DNA of 64,000 bases, taken from an uncultured Prevotellaceae bacterium. GTDB taxonomy: Bacteria; Bacteroidota; Bacteroidia; Bacteroidales; Muribaculaceae. The stretch is taken from positions 1 through 64,000 of the forward strand of contig CAMVKS010000002.1 of assembly GCA_947167995.1 (NCBI GenBank). Reading direction: 5' to 3'. Positions 7,841 through 16,409 of this stretch are shown here, piece by piece. How positions within the stretch are numbered: position 1 is the first letter of the stretch; every line of letters begins with the position of its first letter. The translations under genes and the position numbers were made by a program. The notes under the pieces were generated by a model. That model saw nothing but the letters and a program-made list of their open reading frames with translations, did no database searches and was not told where the DNA came from.

Positions 7841-10800
7841 TTATTTTACTACTTTCACGCCGTTGACAATGTAGATGCCGTGAGGCAGGCGGTTGAGGTC
7901 GCTTGCCTTGCTTGAGATTTTGCGGCCCATCATGTCGTAGATACCCTGTGGCACGGCGCGCTTGCCGTCGGCGTTGATAGTCTCCACAGCCGTGACGATG
8001 CTTGGCGTAGCCATCACGTTGTGGCCGTAGGTGTCACTCAGGCGGATGTCGGCAATCTCGTTGGCGCCAATGTTCAGGATGGGATGACGGCCAGCGCTGA
8101 TGGTGCGGCCTGCCATGTTATAGGCGAGGAACAAGTAGTCGTTGTCGGCAAGCCAAGTGCTCACCTTCTCGAAGCCTTCGAGGTCCTCGGTTGGAGTGAT
8201 GCTGCTATTGCGAGGAGCATCCAGACTTACCTGAACACCAGCAAGGTCAACAGGAGTCTCAAGCCATACCACACCATCCTTCACCCAATATTCTGCCACG
8301 CTCTCGATAGAGGCGGTAGCGGCAGCATTCGGGTTGGTGATAATACGGATAATGCCTATCACATCAAGGATATCAATCTCGGTGTCGACATTCACATCGG
8401 CTGCCTCAAAAATAAACGGCCTCGGCTCCATGCCAGCGGCATAGTTCACTGTGGTGATAACATCTGCCACATCAACCTCGCCACTGGCGTTGGCATCGCC
8501 AAGGGTGGAAGTCAACGGTGTGGCAGCAACGACATTGCTGATGTCATACTCCTTAAGGTCGGTACTCAGCACCTTATAGTAATAGTAATAAGTCTCACCT
8601 GGAGTTACCTCGTAGTCGGTGAACGAAGTAGTTTCAAGGTCGAGAATCATCTCATTAAGACGAACTGTATCAGGAACTGTAATCATTACACCTGTTGGAT
8701 TACCCCAACGGTCAAGAGAGTCTACTTGAATATAGTTATAACGGTAAACATTAAATCCCATAGCATCCTCAAAGTCGTTATTCTCGTTGTTCCAAGTGAG
8801 TTTTACATTACCCATACCAGCCTCGGCAGCAAAGCCTGTTGCCATTGAGCCAGCAGCCTGAACAAGAACATTGAAACGCTTATTTTCAATTGGAATCTCG
8901 AAATGCTCGCTATCCTTTGCGTCAGCAACATATATACGATTTAATCCATCTGCTTGTAATCTGCCTGTGATATTTAGATAAGCGGTATAGACACTAACAC
9001 TATCCTTGACACTCCAGAAGCCATCCTCTGCAATACCGATTTGAGTATATGGTGGACGGACGCCCATAGAAACAAATGGTGTAACTGTCGTGTCCATATC
9101 ATCACGATTAAAATACACTTCAAATTTATGACGGCCAACACCTAATGGCGGCAACAAGTCAAACTCATCCTGAGCATCATAGCCATCAACAACTACTTTC
9201 CATACAATGCCATGGGCCTCACGATAAGGTCGAGTGGGCATATTGCTTAAATCTACAGTAGTAAAACAATCAGCTCTTGGGTTCATAGAGTCAAAGATAT
9301 ATGGACGGATTATTTCTTCTTTACTAGTTCCTAGCCACGACGGCCACTCGGCATGATCAGTTGTAATGCCAATGTCAGCGCCAATTGTGAAATCCTTTAT
9401 CCAAACACCACCTTCATAATGGCCAACTCCACAATTGATTATATTACTTGCAGGAAAATCAGAGTAATTTTGCCAACCATAGTTCGTGTTAAAGTAGTTG
9501 CTATAGCGATTAGAGTAATAAATCTTTGGGTTATTTCTAAATATATCAAAATTTAAAATATTGTTACGTATACCATCAAAATATTCATCAAAACCAGAAA
9601 TTCTTGTATCGATAACCCCATTAGAAAAAACACAATCTTTAAAATATGGCCTACTATCTGGTGGGAAAATATGCGTTCTAAGATTTTCTAATATACAGTA
9701 AGACAGTGTATCACAAGGGGTGTCGGAGATAGCAAAAGGGGTAGAATTGTAATCAAAATATAAATTTGCAATGAAATGAATACAATTTGGATAGTCCTCG
9801 CTCCATTCAGAGGGATAGGAAGAATAGGCATCAGTAGAATCACGGAACTCGCTTAACATCTTCAATATGGGTGGGGTAATAAAGTCTGGGTCGGTCATCA
9901 AATGTTGTTTATCATTCAACCAAATGTAGTCATTTTTGCCTCTTAACTCTTTATGGAAGTCTGTGAAATAATCAGATATGACAAAATTAACATATTCAGA
10001 CTGACCATCTTGCCAAGCTGGTATAAAGCGTTCAAAAGTGATTGCTGAAATCTTTATAGGTGTCAATTCTGTAGGTAAGAGGGTAAATAACGTAGTATCA
10101 GCATTTGTGTATACATCTCGGCATTGATGATAATTTTCAGTAATATTATGCGAATTCACACCCCCCCATGAAGATGCACTAACATGATTCGTAAACAAAA
10201 TAGGGTTATCAGGGGTACCATTAGCTATGAGTTTGCCCTCGCTTTGTATATATCGGCCATCATAAAATTCCAATCGGGCACCTGGCATGATTGTAAGAGT
10301 CTTACCTTCAGGTATTGCTATGTTTTTTGTTACGATATAATGCTTATCAGGATAAAGTGTCATATCTTCGTTTATTACACCGCCTAATTCTATACCATTT
10401 TCAACAACGATAACGAAATACTGTTCAATATGTTCAGTAATATTGTCGCAAGTTGCTGTGAATTTTAGTTTTATATGGCGATTGTCAGGACAATTATCTG
10501 CTATTTTAAAGCGGATTGGATTATCGCTCTTGGCCTTACCATAACTACTGAGATTTTTGCCAAAATCAACATCATTGGTAATAAACTCAATAAGAGTGGA
10601 ATCTTCAAGTTCGTCACCCATCTCTAGATGGCATGTGATGTTTGTTGCATTGCCCCAGTCGTTGCGAATAGTTGGCCATAAGTCGATAATTTCGCCTGCA
10701 TCTGGACGGAAGTCGCCATCACCTTCGGCTTGGTCATTGAGTTCGGTTGCGACAAGCCATAGTGTAGGTTGTCTATCATCGTCTTTGATATTATATGCGG

Positions 10801-12250
10801 CCATAATATCCATAATGCCAGTTTGCTGGTTGGCGCCATGAATCAGGTCACCAAAGAGGATTTCACGGTTCATCACTTGATAAGTAAAATCTTTGCACTG
10901 CATAAGGCGTGAAATAGCACCTGCAGCAAGTGGACAAGCCATTGAAGTTCCATTCATCGCTTTATAACGTCCTTGAGGATAGGTGCTATAGATATTCACA
11001 CCTGGCGCTCTCAATTCGTAATTATATAGTTGCTCTTCACCATACTGGCTATAACAAGGTCCATCACAATCCCAGTTACTAAAACCAGCGCGACCACTTT
11101 CATTTGCGGCTTCAACTCCCAATACAAAGGTAAATGCGGCAGGATAGCTTAAACCAATACCATGATAGGCATGACCATAGATACAACCTCCATAATTGCC
11201 CGCAGCTGCGACAAGCGTTGCTTTAGAATAAGCTTTAGCAAGCGCTTGTTCTTCAGCAATGCTATAGGTGTAACCGCCAAAACTCATACTTAAGAAAGTT
11301 GCGCCATTGTCAGTAGCATAATCGATTCCCTTGATAATTGTGGCAACATCACCAGTACCATCGCTTTGCATGACGGTGATGGGCATGATATAGGCATCAG
11401 GGTTTGCTCCAGTAATGCCAATGCCATTATCTCCTACTGCTGCGGCAATACCAGCGCAGTGAGTTCCGTGACCGTTATAGTCGGCTATCTTAGCTTTCTG
11501 GTTGATAAAGTCCCAACCATGCACATCATCGGCATAGCCGTTATTATCATCGTCCTCTCCTTCGGCGCCTGTGCTCTCGGCAGAATTGGTCCAAATATTG
11601 TCGGCCAAGTCAGGGTGAGTAATATCGATACCAGTATCAAGGATAGCAATCACGGGACGCTCGGCACCTTCGAGCTTGGGCACAGCCCATAGCTGGTCGA
11701 GGTTGATTGCCGCTGGTCCCCACTGCTCAGTATAGAGAGGCTCGGCAGTATAGGTGTCGGCATCGGTACTCATGGTAAAAACGAGGTAGTTTGGCTCGGC
11801 ATAATCCACCTCTTCAAGTTCTTTGAGTCGTGTCACAGCCTCATCAACGGTGACATTGACATTATCCATGCGCAGGCGGTAGAGTCCGCTCAAGTCGCGA
11901 TCTTTGATTTCCTCACCGCTATAGGAGCGCATAACACTTCTGTGCACTTTATTGCCAGTGAGAGGCATAAGTTGGTCTGCCTCGTTAACGCCAAGATAGT
12001 TGAGAACTTTGTCGACCTTGCTCAGTCCCGAAGTCTGGAACTTGCCAGCCTTGCATCTCATCTGCACCGCCGAAGTCTCCTTGAACTTGACAATGACCTC
12101 GCCAGGGCGATAAGCATTGCGAGCAACGCTCGGGTCAACCTTGTTGACCTCATCGTCGTTGTTGTTGCTCACCATCTGCGCCTGCAGCGGTATGGCCGCA
12201 AAGAGCACAGCAATAGCAAGCAAAATTGGTTTGAAAAGATTTGTTTTCAT
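7841..12250 (-). CDS. Secreted S8 subtilisin-like serine protease with dockerin-like module and T9SS sorting tail
   Basis: A 1469-residue exported subtilase. Residues 1-25 are a signal peptide, and an inhibitor-I9-like propeptide runs to ~160 (YRPGEVIVKF...VDYAEPNY). The catalytic triad is complete: Asp205 (AILDTGIDITHPD), His261 (NGHGTHCAG) and Ser436 (NGTSMACPLAAG), with oxyanion Asn352 or its neighbour in VAAAGN. A long beta-rich middle follows, including a right-handed-repeat-like stretch (ITKNIAIP-type) and an FnIII-like segment near 1150-1240. Residues ~1251-1310 hold a dockerin-like pair, and ~1437-1469 a type A T9SS tail (GIYDMMGRKIS...LPHGIYIVNG). The stretch at about 9.3-10.5 kb is AT-richer than the ends. 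The gene starts only 9 bp after the GIY-YIG stop, so it is probably cotranscribed with it or has a promoter inside it. Confidence 0.93.
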   Translation of the reverse strand: MKTNLFKPILLAIAVLFAAIPLQAQMVSNNNDDEVNKVDPSVARNAYRPGEVIVKFKETSAVQMRCKAGKFQTSGLSKVDKVLNYLGVNEADQLMPLTGNKVHRSVMRSYSGEEIKDRDLSGLYRLRMDNVNVTVDEAVTRLKELEEVDYAEPNYLVFTMSTDADTYTAEPLYTEQWGPAAINLDQLWAVPKLEGAERPVIAILDTGIDITHPDLADNIWTNSAESTGAEGEDDDNNGYADDVHGWDFINQKAKIADYNGHGTHCAGIAAAVGDNGIGITGANPDAYIMPITVMQSDGTGDVATIIKGIDYATDNGATFLSMSFGGYTYSIAEEQALAKAYSKATLVAAAGNYGGCIYGHAYHGIGLSYPAAFTFVLGVEAANESGRAGFSNWDCDGPCYSQYGEEQLYNYELRAPGVNIYSTYPQGRYKAMNGTSMACPLAAGAISRLMQCKDFTYQVMNREILFGDLIHGANQQTGIMDIMAAYNIKDDDRQPTLWLVATELNDQAEGDGDFRPDAGEIIDLWPTIRNDWGNATNITCHLEMGDELEDSTLIEFITNDVDFGKNLSSYGKAKSDNPIRFKIADNCPDNRHIKLKFTATCDNITEHIEQYFVIVVENGIELGGVINEDMTLYPDKHYIVTKNIAIPEGKTLTIMPGARLEFYDGRYIQSEGKLIANGTPDNPILFTNHVSASSWGGVNSHNITENYHQCRDVYTNADTTLFTLLPTELTPIKISAITFERFIPAWQDGQSEYVNFVISDYFTDFHKELRGKNDYIWLNDKQHLMTDPDFITPPILKMLSEFRDSTDAYSSYPSEWSEDYPNCIHFIANLYFDYNSTPFAISDTPCDTLSYCILENLRTHIFPPDSRPYFKDCVFSNGVIDTRISGFDEYFDGIRNNILNFDIFRNNPKIYYSNRYSNYFNTNYGWQNYSDFPASNIINCGVGHYEGGVWIKDFTIGADIGITTDHAEWPSWLGTSKEEIIRPYIFDSMNPRADCFTTVDLSNMPTRPYREAHGIVWKVVVDGYDAQDEFDLLPPLGVGRHKFEVYFNRDDMDTTVTPFVSMGVRPPYTQIGIAEDGFWSVKDSVSVYTAYLNITGRLQADGLNRIYVADAKDSEHFEIPIENKRFNVLVQAAGSMATGFAAEAGMGNVKLTWNNENNDFEDAMGFNVYRYNYIQVDSLDRWGNPTGVMITVPDTVRLNEMILDLETTSFTDYEVTPGETYYYYYKVLSTDLKEYDISNVVAATPLTSTLGDANASGEVDVADVITTVNYAAGMEPRPFIFEAADVNVDTEIDILDVIGIIRIITNPNAAATASIESVAEYWVKDGVVWLETPVDLAGVQVSLDAPRNSSITPTEDLEGFEKVSTWLADNDYLFLAYNMAGRTISAGRHPILNIGANEIADIRLSDTYGHNVMATPSIVTAVETINADGKRAVPQGIYDMMGRKISSKASDLNRLPHGIYIVNGVKVVK

Positions 12251-12259
12251 TTGTAATAT

Positions 12260-13078
12260 TTATTTTATATTGAAGTATTTAATCGGGTTCTGACAATGAG
12301 CTTTTCGCTCTATGGTTTTCATATAAAGACGGTTTCTAACATCTTCATTATTAGAAACGAAACCATCAAATCTGTATCGACATTTATGGTCTTCAGCTGG
12401 ATTATCTGATTTATACCATGCTTTTTCTGGGGTTCTTTCAAATACACCAACAATCAGATTTGAATGAGTTGCAACTATAAATTGTGCTTTGTTGGCCTTG
12501 TCTGGAGCAAGCTTCCAATCCCCTCTAACCCTTTTATATATTTCTTGTTCATCACGACTGTCAATGTTAATATTTATCGCAAGAATCTTTAAATCACCTA
12601 TATCAGCAGGTTCTGTGTTATATATTTTTTCAATATCTTCAATACTGTTTACTCCTTGAGATTGATAGCCTTTCATTAGATTATCAAGTCCATCCAATTT
12701 GTCAAATTTTAAATTTGATTTATTTTGGAATAAATCAATTAAAACTGATTCAACTATAAATGCATGCTCATTTGTTAATCCATGTCTAATAATAAACATG
12801 CCAACGCGATTCAAACCTCCATTATTTATTTTATTTATATGAACTAATTTTTTGTGAATAATTCTGTTTTCGTCATCATTTACATCATCTTTTTCCAAAT
12901 TCTTAGGCTTGGATGCTTCTTTTATGTGATCAAAGATACGATTTCCTTTGCCTTTTCCTATATAAAAAACAGTATCGGTATCAGGATCTACTAGTGCGTA
13001 TACATAGTATCCAAGGTTTTTCAACACACTATTAGAAAATCTCATTCTTTGTTTTATCACGTTCTCTTTTTTTGTCAT
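12260..13078 (-). CDS. LEM-3-like GIY-YIG nuclease-domain protein
   Basis: A 272-residue cytosolic protein. Residues 24-51 carry the GIY-YIG core (YYVYALVDP...VFYIGKGKGNRIFDH), in the spaced form typical of the LEM-3/ANKLE1-like bacterial branch. A helical segment with an acidic HAFIVESVLID motif follows, where the metal-binding Glu is expected, and then a C-terminal half that I do not recognise (KAWYKSDNPAEDH). A strong AGGAGG lies 13 bases before the start, which is rare in this window. The gene is AT-rich compared with its neighbours, suggesting transfer. It sits directly upstream of a secreted subtilase with no functional link that I can see. A nuclease role in DNA repair or defence is possible but unproven. 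Confidence 0.75.
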   Translation of the reverse strand: MTKKENVIKQRMRFSNSVLKNLGYYVYALVDPDTDTVFYIGKGKGNRIFDHIKEASKPKNLEKDDVNDDENRIIHKKLVHINKINNGGLNRVGMFIIRHGLTNEHAFIVESVLIDLFQNKSNLKFDKLDGLDNLMKGYQSQGVNSIEDIEKIYNTEPADIGDLKILAININIDSRDEQEIYKRVRGDWKLAPDKANKAQFIVATHSNLIVGVFERTPEKAWYKSDNPAEDHKCRYRFDGFVSNNEDVRNRLYMKTIERKAHCQNPIKYFNIK

Positions 13079-13231
13079 TTTATAGTGTTTCCTCCTCTTT
13101 AGTCTCCCGAAAAAGGTGTAGTTTTCGTGGTTAGTATAAAAAGATAGCGTGGAGACTTGAGCACCGTGTGCTACGCAATCTTATTTTATTTTTTTGATTT
13201 TACAAATATAATTAATGTATACTGAAGTGGA

Positions 13232-13380
13232 TTGGGTCAAATTGGTTCAAATTTCGCATAAACTGATTTGACTCGATTTGACCCAATTTGAGTTGATGTT
13301 TTTGTTCTTTTTTACAAACAAAACGCCAAGTAGTGTGTTTTCCGGGGCAAATTATTGAGTCAAATTGGGTCAAAATTGGC
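13232..13380. promoter_or_regulatory. Three clusters of 10-bp-phased TCAAATTGG boxes
   Basis: Clusters at 13232-13254 and 13357-13380 read TCAAATTGG-type units on the plus strand, spaced 10 bp apart. The cluster at 13267-13292 reads the complement (TTTGACCCAATTTGA). The one-helical-turn spacing upstream of a gene with an HTH-like N-terminus suggests operator sites for a cooperatively binding protein. That is inference. Confidence 0.5.
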
Positions 13381-13430
13381 TGGCATTGATTTTTTTGAAT
13401 ATAATGGTAAGATTTGTGGTCTATTTTGAC

Positions 13431-13438
13431 TAAATTTG
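13431..13438 (+). promoter_or_regulatory. -7 box upstream of the HTH-like gene
   Basis: TAAATTTG matches TAnnTTTG exactly and lies 20 bases before the start codon at 13459. I see no TTTG at the normal -33 distance. Confidence 0.45.
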
Positions 13439-13458
13439 CAGAAAATATGTAATCGTCT

Positions 13459-14037
13459 ATGACCGACAACACAAACTTTATCAAACTATTGCTGAGTGAT
13501 GTGGAGGCGCGCATGGGGCGCGGCATGCTGAGCCCCAAAGATTTTGAGTTCTTGAGCGCGATGATTGAGGGAGACCTGAATGAGCGTGTGAGCGTGTCGA
13601 CACTGAAGCGCTTGTGGGGCTATTCGAAATACACATCGAGCCCCACGTCGAGCACGCTGTCGGTGCTGTGCCGCCTGGTGGGCTACCTTGACTGGGAGGA
13701 CTATCAGAATAATCGACTGAAAAACAATAGAAAACCGAGTGCCCAGGTGCTTGGCGACAAGATCACGGTGCCCACCGACTTGACGCCTGGCGATAGGTTG
13801 CGCTTGACTTGGGCTCCGCACAGGGTGTGTGAGGTGGTGTATCACGGCAACAATGACTTTGAGGTGGTGGCGGCGGTGAACACTGGTATCAAGGTTGGTG
13901 ACTGGTTCACATGCAGCCTCATTGTGAGCGGCGAGCCGCTGTGGATAAGCAACCTAAGGCAGTTTGGCAAGGCTCCTGTGGCCTATGTGTGCGGCAAGCA
14001 GGGTGGAGTGCGGTTTGAGATAATGCACAATACTTAA
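13459..14037 (+). CDS. Hypothetical protein with HTH-like N-terminal domain
   Basis: A 192-residue protein with no signal peptide or membrane segment. Residues ~20-85 resemble a helix-turn-helix module seen in Bacteroidetes proteins: VSVSTLKRLWGYSK, then TLSVLCRLVGYLDWEDYQ. Residues ~100-190 form a small beta-rich domain (LTPGDRLRLTWAPHRVCEV; KVGDWFTCSLIVSGEPLW) that could bind a ligand. It precedes the kinase gene by 89 bp, with a 9-bp tandem array between them. TCAAATTGG boxes lie upstream, so autoregulation is a fair guess. I do not know a function; the DNA-binding call is from pattern only. Confidence 0.6.
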   Translation: MTDNTNFIKLLLSDVEARMGRGMLSPKDFEFLSAMIEGDLNERVSVSTLKRLWGYSKYTSSPTSSTLSVLCRLVGYLDWEDYQNNRLKNNRKPSAQVLGDKITVPTDLTPGDRLRLTWAPHRVCEVVYHGNNDFEVVAAVNTGIKVGDWFTCSLIVSGEPLWISNLRQFGKAPVAYVCGKQGGVRFEIMHNT

Positions 14038-14044
14038 TTCACAA

Positions 14045-14107
14045 TCTAGATTTTCTAGACAATCTAGAATTTCTAGACAATCTATACAATCTAGAAATTC
14101 TAGAAAA
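14045..14107. repeat. 9-bp tandem array, 7 units (TCTAGANNN)
   Basis: TCTAGA starts at 14045, 14054, 14063, 14072, 14090 and 14099, with TCTATA at 14081, giving a strict 9-bp period. Units 3-4 and 6-7 also form a perfect 15-bp inverted repeat (14063-14077 with 14090-14104). It fills the gap between the HTH-like gene and the kinase gene. Confidence 0.92.
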
Positions 14108-14126
14108 CGGATAACTGATAGCTGAT

Positions 14127-15464
14127 ATGAGCGATAAAGACTTTCTACATCACAGCAGCCAGGTGTCGGGCATTGTGCCTGACGACTATGAGGGCATTGA
14201 GGGGCGGTTCACGCAGGTTAGTGAATTGCCGTCACTTAGCCAGTGCCGGCTGGTGAAAGCCATGCGTTACGGCCGCTGGCATGTGCTCAAGGGACTAAAG
14301 GCTGAGTATGCCGGTGACCCTGCTCACACACAGCGCCTGCGCAAGGAGCTTGAGATGATGATGAAGCTGTCGCATGTTGGCATACTTCAGGTGTATGGCA
14401 TGGAGCAGGGCTGTAAGGATGCCGAGGTGGGCATGGACACATTTATTGTGATGGAATGGGTCGATGGATTGACACTTGGCGAGTGGCTCGCCACCAGTCC
14501 CAGCCTAAGTCAACGCCAGCGAGTGGCCGATGAGTTGCTCGATGCCGTGAGCTACATGCACCGCCAGGGTGTGGTTCACCGCGACCTAAAGCCCGAGAAC
14601 ATCATGATAACGCGCAACGGAGCTAACGTGAAGATTATCGACTTTGGGCTTGCCGACAATGACCAGTACGCCGTGTTTAAGAATCCTGCCGGCACCGAGC
14701 AATATATCGCTCCTGAGCAATTAAACTCTAATGTTGCCGACTCGCGCAACGACATCTACAGCCTGGGCATAGTCTTGAACCTCATGCACATGGGCAGCAT
14801 CTATAAAAGAGTGGTGAAGAAGTGCCTGATGCCCGTTAGTGCTCGCTATCAGAGTGTGGATGAGATAAGGGAGGATCTTGAGCGAAGCAAGCGCCGGCGC
14901 CGGCTGGCTCGCATCGCCGGCTTTGCGATTGCGGTGTCGCTCGTGATTGCGAGCATATTGCTGGGGCTTGGTTACGCCGGCCGTCAAAAGCTGGAGAATC
15001 CATCGGGCAACTTCACGTTCCGCGACAGCAATGATTTTGTCCACACCAATTGGGATAATGTTACATCAACTCTAACTTCGGTGCAATATGCAGGTGAGAA
15101 TAAAGCAAATGTAAGGCTCAGGTCAGACTACCGCTTTAACGGTAACACGTGGGTAAGCGGTGAACTTGGGTTTGGCTGTTTCCGCAATATGGACAAATTA
15201 GAAAATGTGACACTTGACCCACCAAGCTTCGGCGTTCAAAAAGGCTCCTTCAAGGGTTGTAAGAGCCTTAAAAGCATCACTATGCCTAATATCATTCATC
15301 CTCCACACATTGGCAATGGTGGCTGGGTGACAGTGATTGACTCAATCTTCGAGCCTTACCATTATGAACGCGTGACCATCTATGTGCCTGACCCCGAGAT
15401 GTTGCGCAACGATGCCTCATGGCGCAAGTTCAAGCACATTGAGCAATATCGTCCCCATCAATGA
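14127..15464 (+). CDS. Membrane Hanks-type Ser/Thr kinase with extracytoplasmic leucine-rich domain
   Basis: A 445-residue kinase. Lys55 (HVLKGL), His151-Arg152-Asp153 with LKPEN, and Asp172 of DFG (KIIDFGLADN) give the catalytic set, and AGTEQYIAPEQL is the activation and P+1 region. The N-lobe lacks a clear GxGxxG nucleotide loop (VKAMRYGRWHVLK), so ATP binding may be altered. A basic patch (KRRRRLAR) leads into one membrane segment at ~262-284. The outer part, ~300-445, has LRR_5/BspA-like units (FGVQKGSFKGCKSLKSITMP). This layout suggests a receptor kinase. Its partner may be the HTH-like protein just upstream. The 3' end overlaps the convergent miaA by 7 bp. Confidence 0.88.
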   Translation: MSDKDFLHHSSQVSGIVPDDYEGIEGRFTQVSELPSLSQCRLVKAMRYGRWHVLKGLKAEYAGDPAHTQRLRKELEMMMKLSHVGILQVYGMEQGCKDAEVGMDTFIVMEWVDGLTLGEWLATSPSLSQRQRVADELLDAVSYMHRQGVVHRDLKPENIMITRNGANVKIIDFGLADNDQYAVFKNPAGTEQYIAPEQLNSNVADSRNDIYSLGIVLNLMHMGSIYKRVVKKCLMPVSARYQSVDEIREDLERSKRRRRLARIAGFAIAVSLVIASILLGLGYAGRQKLENPSGNFTFRDSNDFVHTNWDNVTSTLTSVQYAGENKANVRLRSDYRFNGNTWVSGELGFGCFRNMDKLENVTLDPPSFGVQKGSFKGCKSLKSITMPNIIHPPHIGNGGWVTVIDSIFEPYHYERVTIYVPDPEMLRNDASWRKFKHIEQYRPHQ

Positions 15465-16360
15465 CGTTGCGATAACTCTAAAACGGCTGCTATGAAGTCG
15501 TGGTTGGGCATGTCGTAAGGCAGCCAGTGGATGTGGGTGCCGCGGCGCTCCATGCCTCGGAACCAGGTCATCTGGCGCTTGGCAAACTGGTGGATGGCGG
15601 TCTCAAGCTGGGTGAACATCTCATCGTAGGTGAGCTGCCCAATTACGTGGAGAGTGATGAATTTATATTCCAGCCCGTAGTAGATAAGGTCTTCGGGGTC
15701 TACCCCACCTTCGATGAGACGTCGCACCTCATCGACCATGCCGGCATCGAGGCGCGCACTGAGGCGCTGGGTGATGCGCTGGCGGCGCGTGTCGCGGTCG
15801 ATGTCGATGCCAATGACCACGGCATCGGTGAGCGGATGCGGCTCGGTCTGCGCCTTGAGGTGCGGGTTGTTGTGGTAGTACATGGCTATCTCGATGGCGC
15901 GAATGGCTCGCTTGGGGGTGTCGATGTCGCTGTTGTTGCGCAGCGTCTTGTAGCGCTTCAATATCTGGGTGAGTTCGTCAAGGCTCTTGGTGCTCAACTG
16001 CTCACGCAGCTCGCGGTTCTCGGGTACTGGCGGCAGCTGAATGCCCTTGACCACGCTCTCGACATACATCCCCGTGCCGCCACACAGCACCACTGGCTTG
16101 CCACGGCTGGTGATGTCGTCGTAGCACGCCTGGTAGTCGCGCAGGTATTCATAGAGGTTGTACTTGTAGCCCGCCTCGCAGATGTCGATCATGTGGTAAG
16201 GCACGTCGCCATACTCGTCGAGGTCCTTGCCGGTGCCCAGGTCCATGCCACGGTAGAGCTGGCGAGAGTCGGCGCTGATTATTTCGCCTCCTATCGCGCG
16301 GGCAAGAGCCACTGCCTTGCCCGTCTTGCCTGATGCTGTGGGACCGGTGATGACTATCAT
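15458..16360 (-). CDS. miaA: tRNA dimethylallyltransferase
   Basis: Transfers a dimethylallyl group to N6 of A37 in tRNAs reading UNN codons. The P-loop GPTASGKT is at residues 6-13, with ADSRQLYRGMDLGTGK after it, and the family motifs VVLCGGTGMYV and RAIRAIEIA are present, ending in a KRQMTWFRG motif. The 300-residue length is normal. It overlaps the convergent kinase gene by 7 bp and lies 49 bp downstream of the DPP IV gene on the same strand, so it may be read from the same transcript. Confidence 0.96.
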   Translation of the reverse strand: MIVITGPTASGKTGKAVALARAIGGEIISADSRQLYRGMDLGTGKDLDEYGDVPYHMIDICEAGYKYNLYEYLRDYQACYDDITSRGKPVVLCGGTGMYVESVVKGIQLPPVPENRELREQLSTKSLDELTQILKRYKTLRNNSDIDTPKRAIRAIEIAMYYHNNPHLKAQTEPHPLTDAVVIGIDIDRDTRRQRITQRLSARLDAGMVDEVRRLIEGGVDPEDLIYYGLEYKFITLHVIGQLTYDEMFTQLETAIHQFAKRQMTWFRGMERRGTHIHWLPYDMPNHDFIAAVLELSQRH

Positions 16361-16409
16361 AGTTGAGAGTGAAGGGTTTTCTCTTTTTTTCTTGTTCTAT
16401 GAAAGATGT

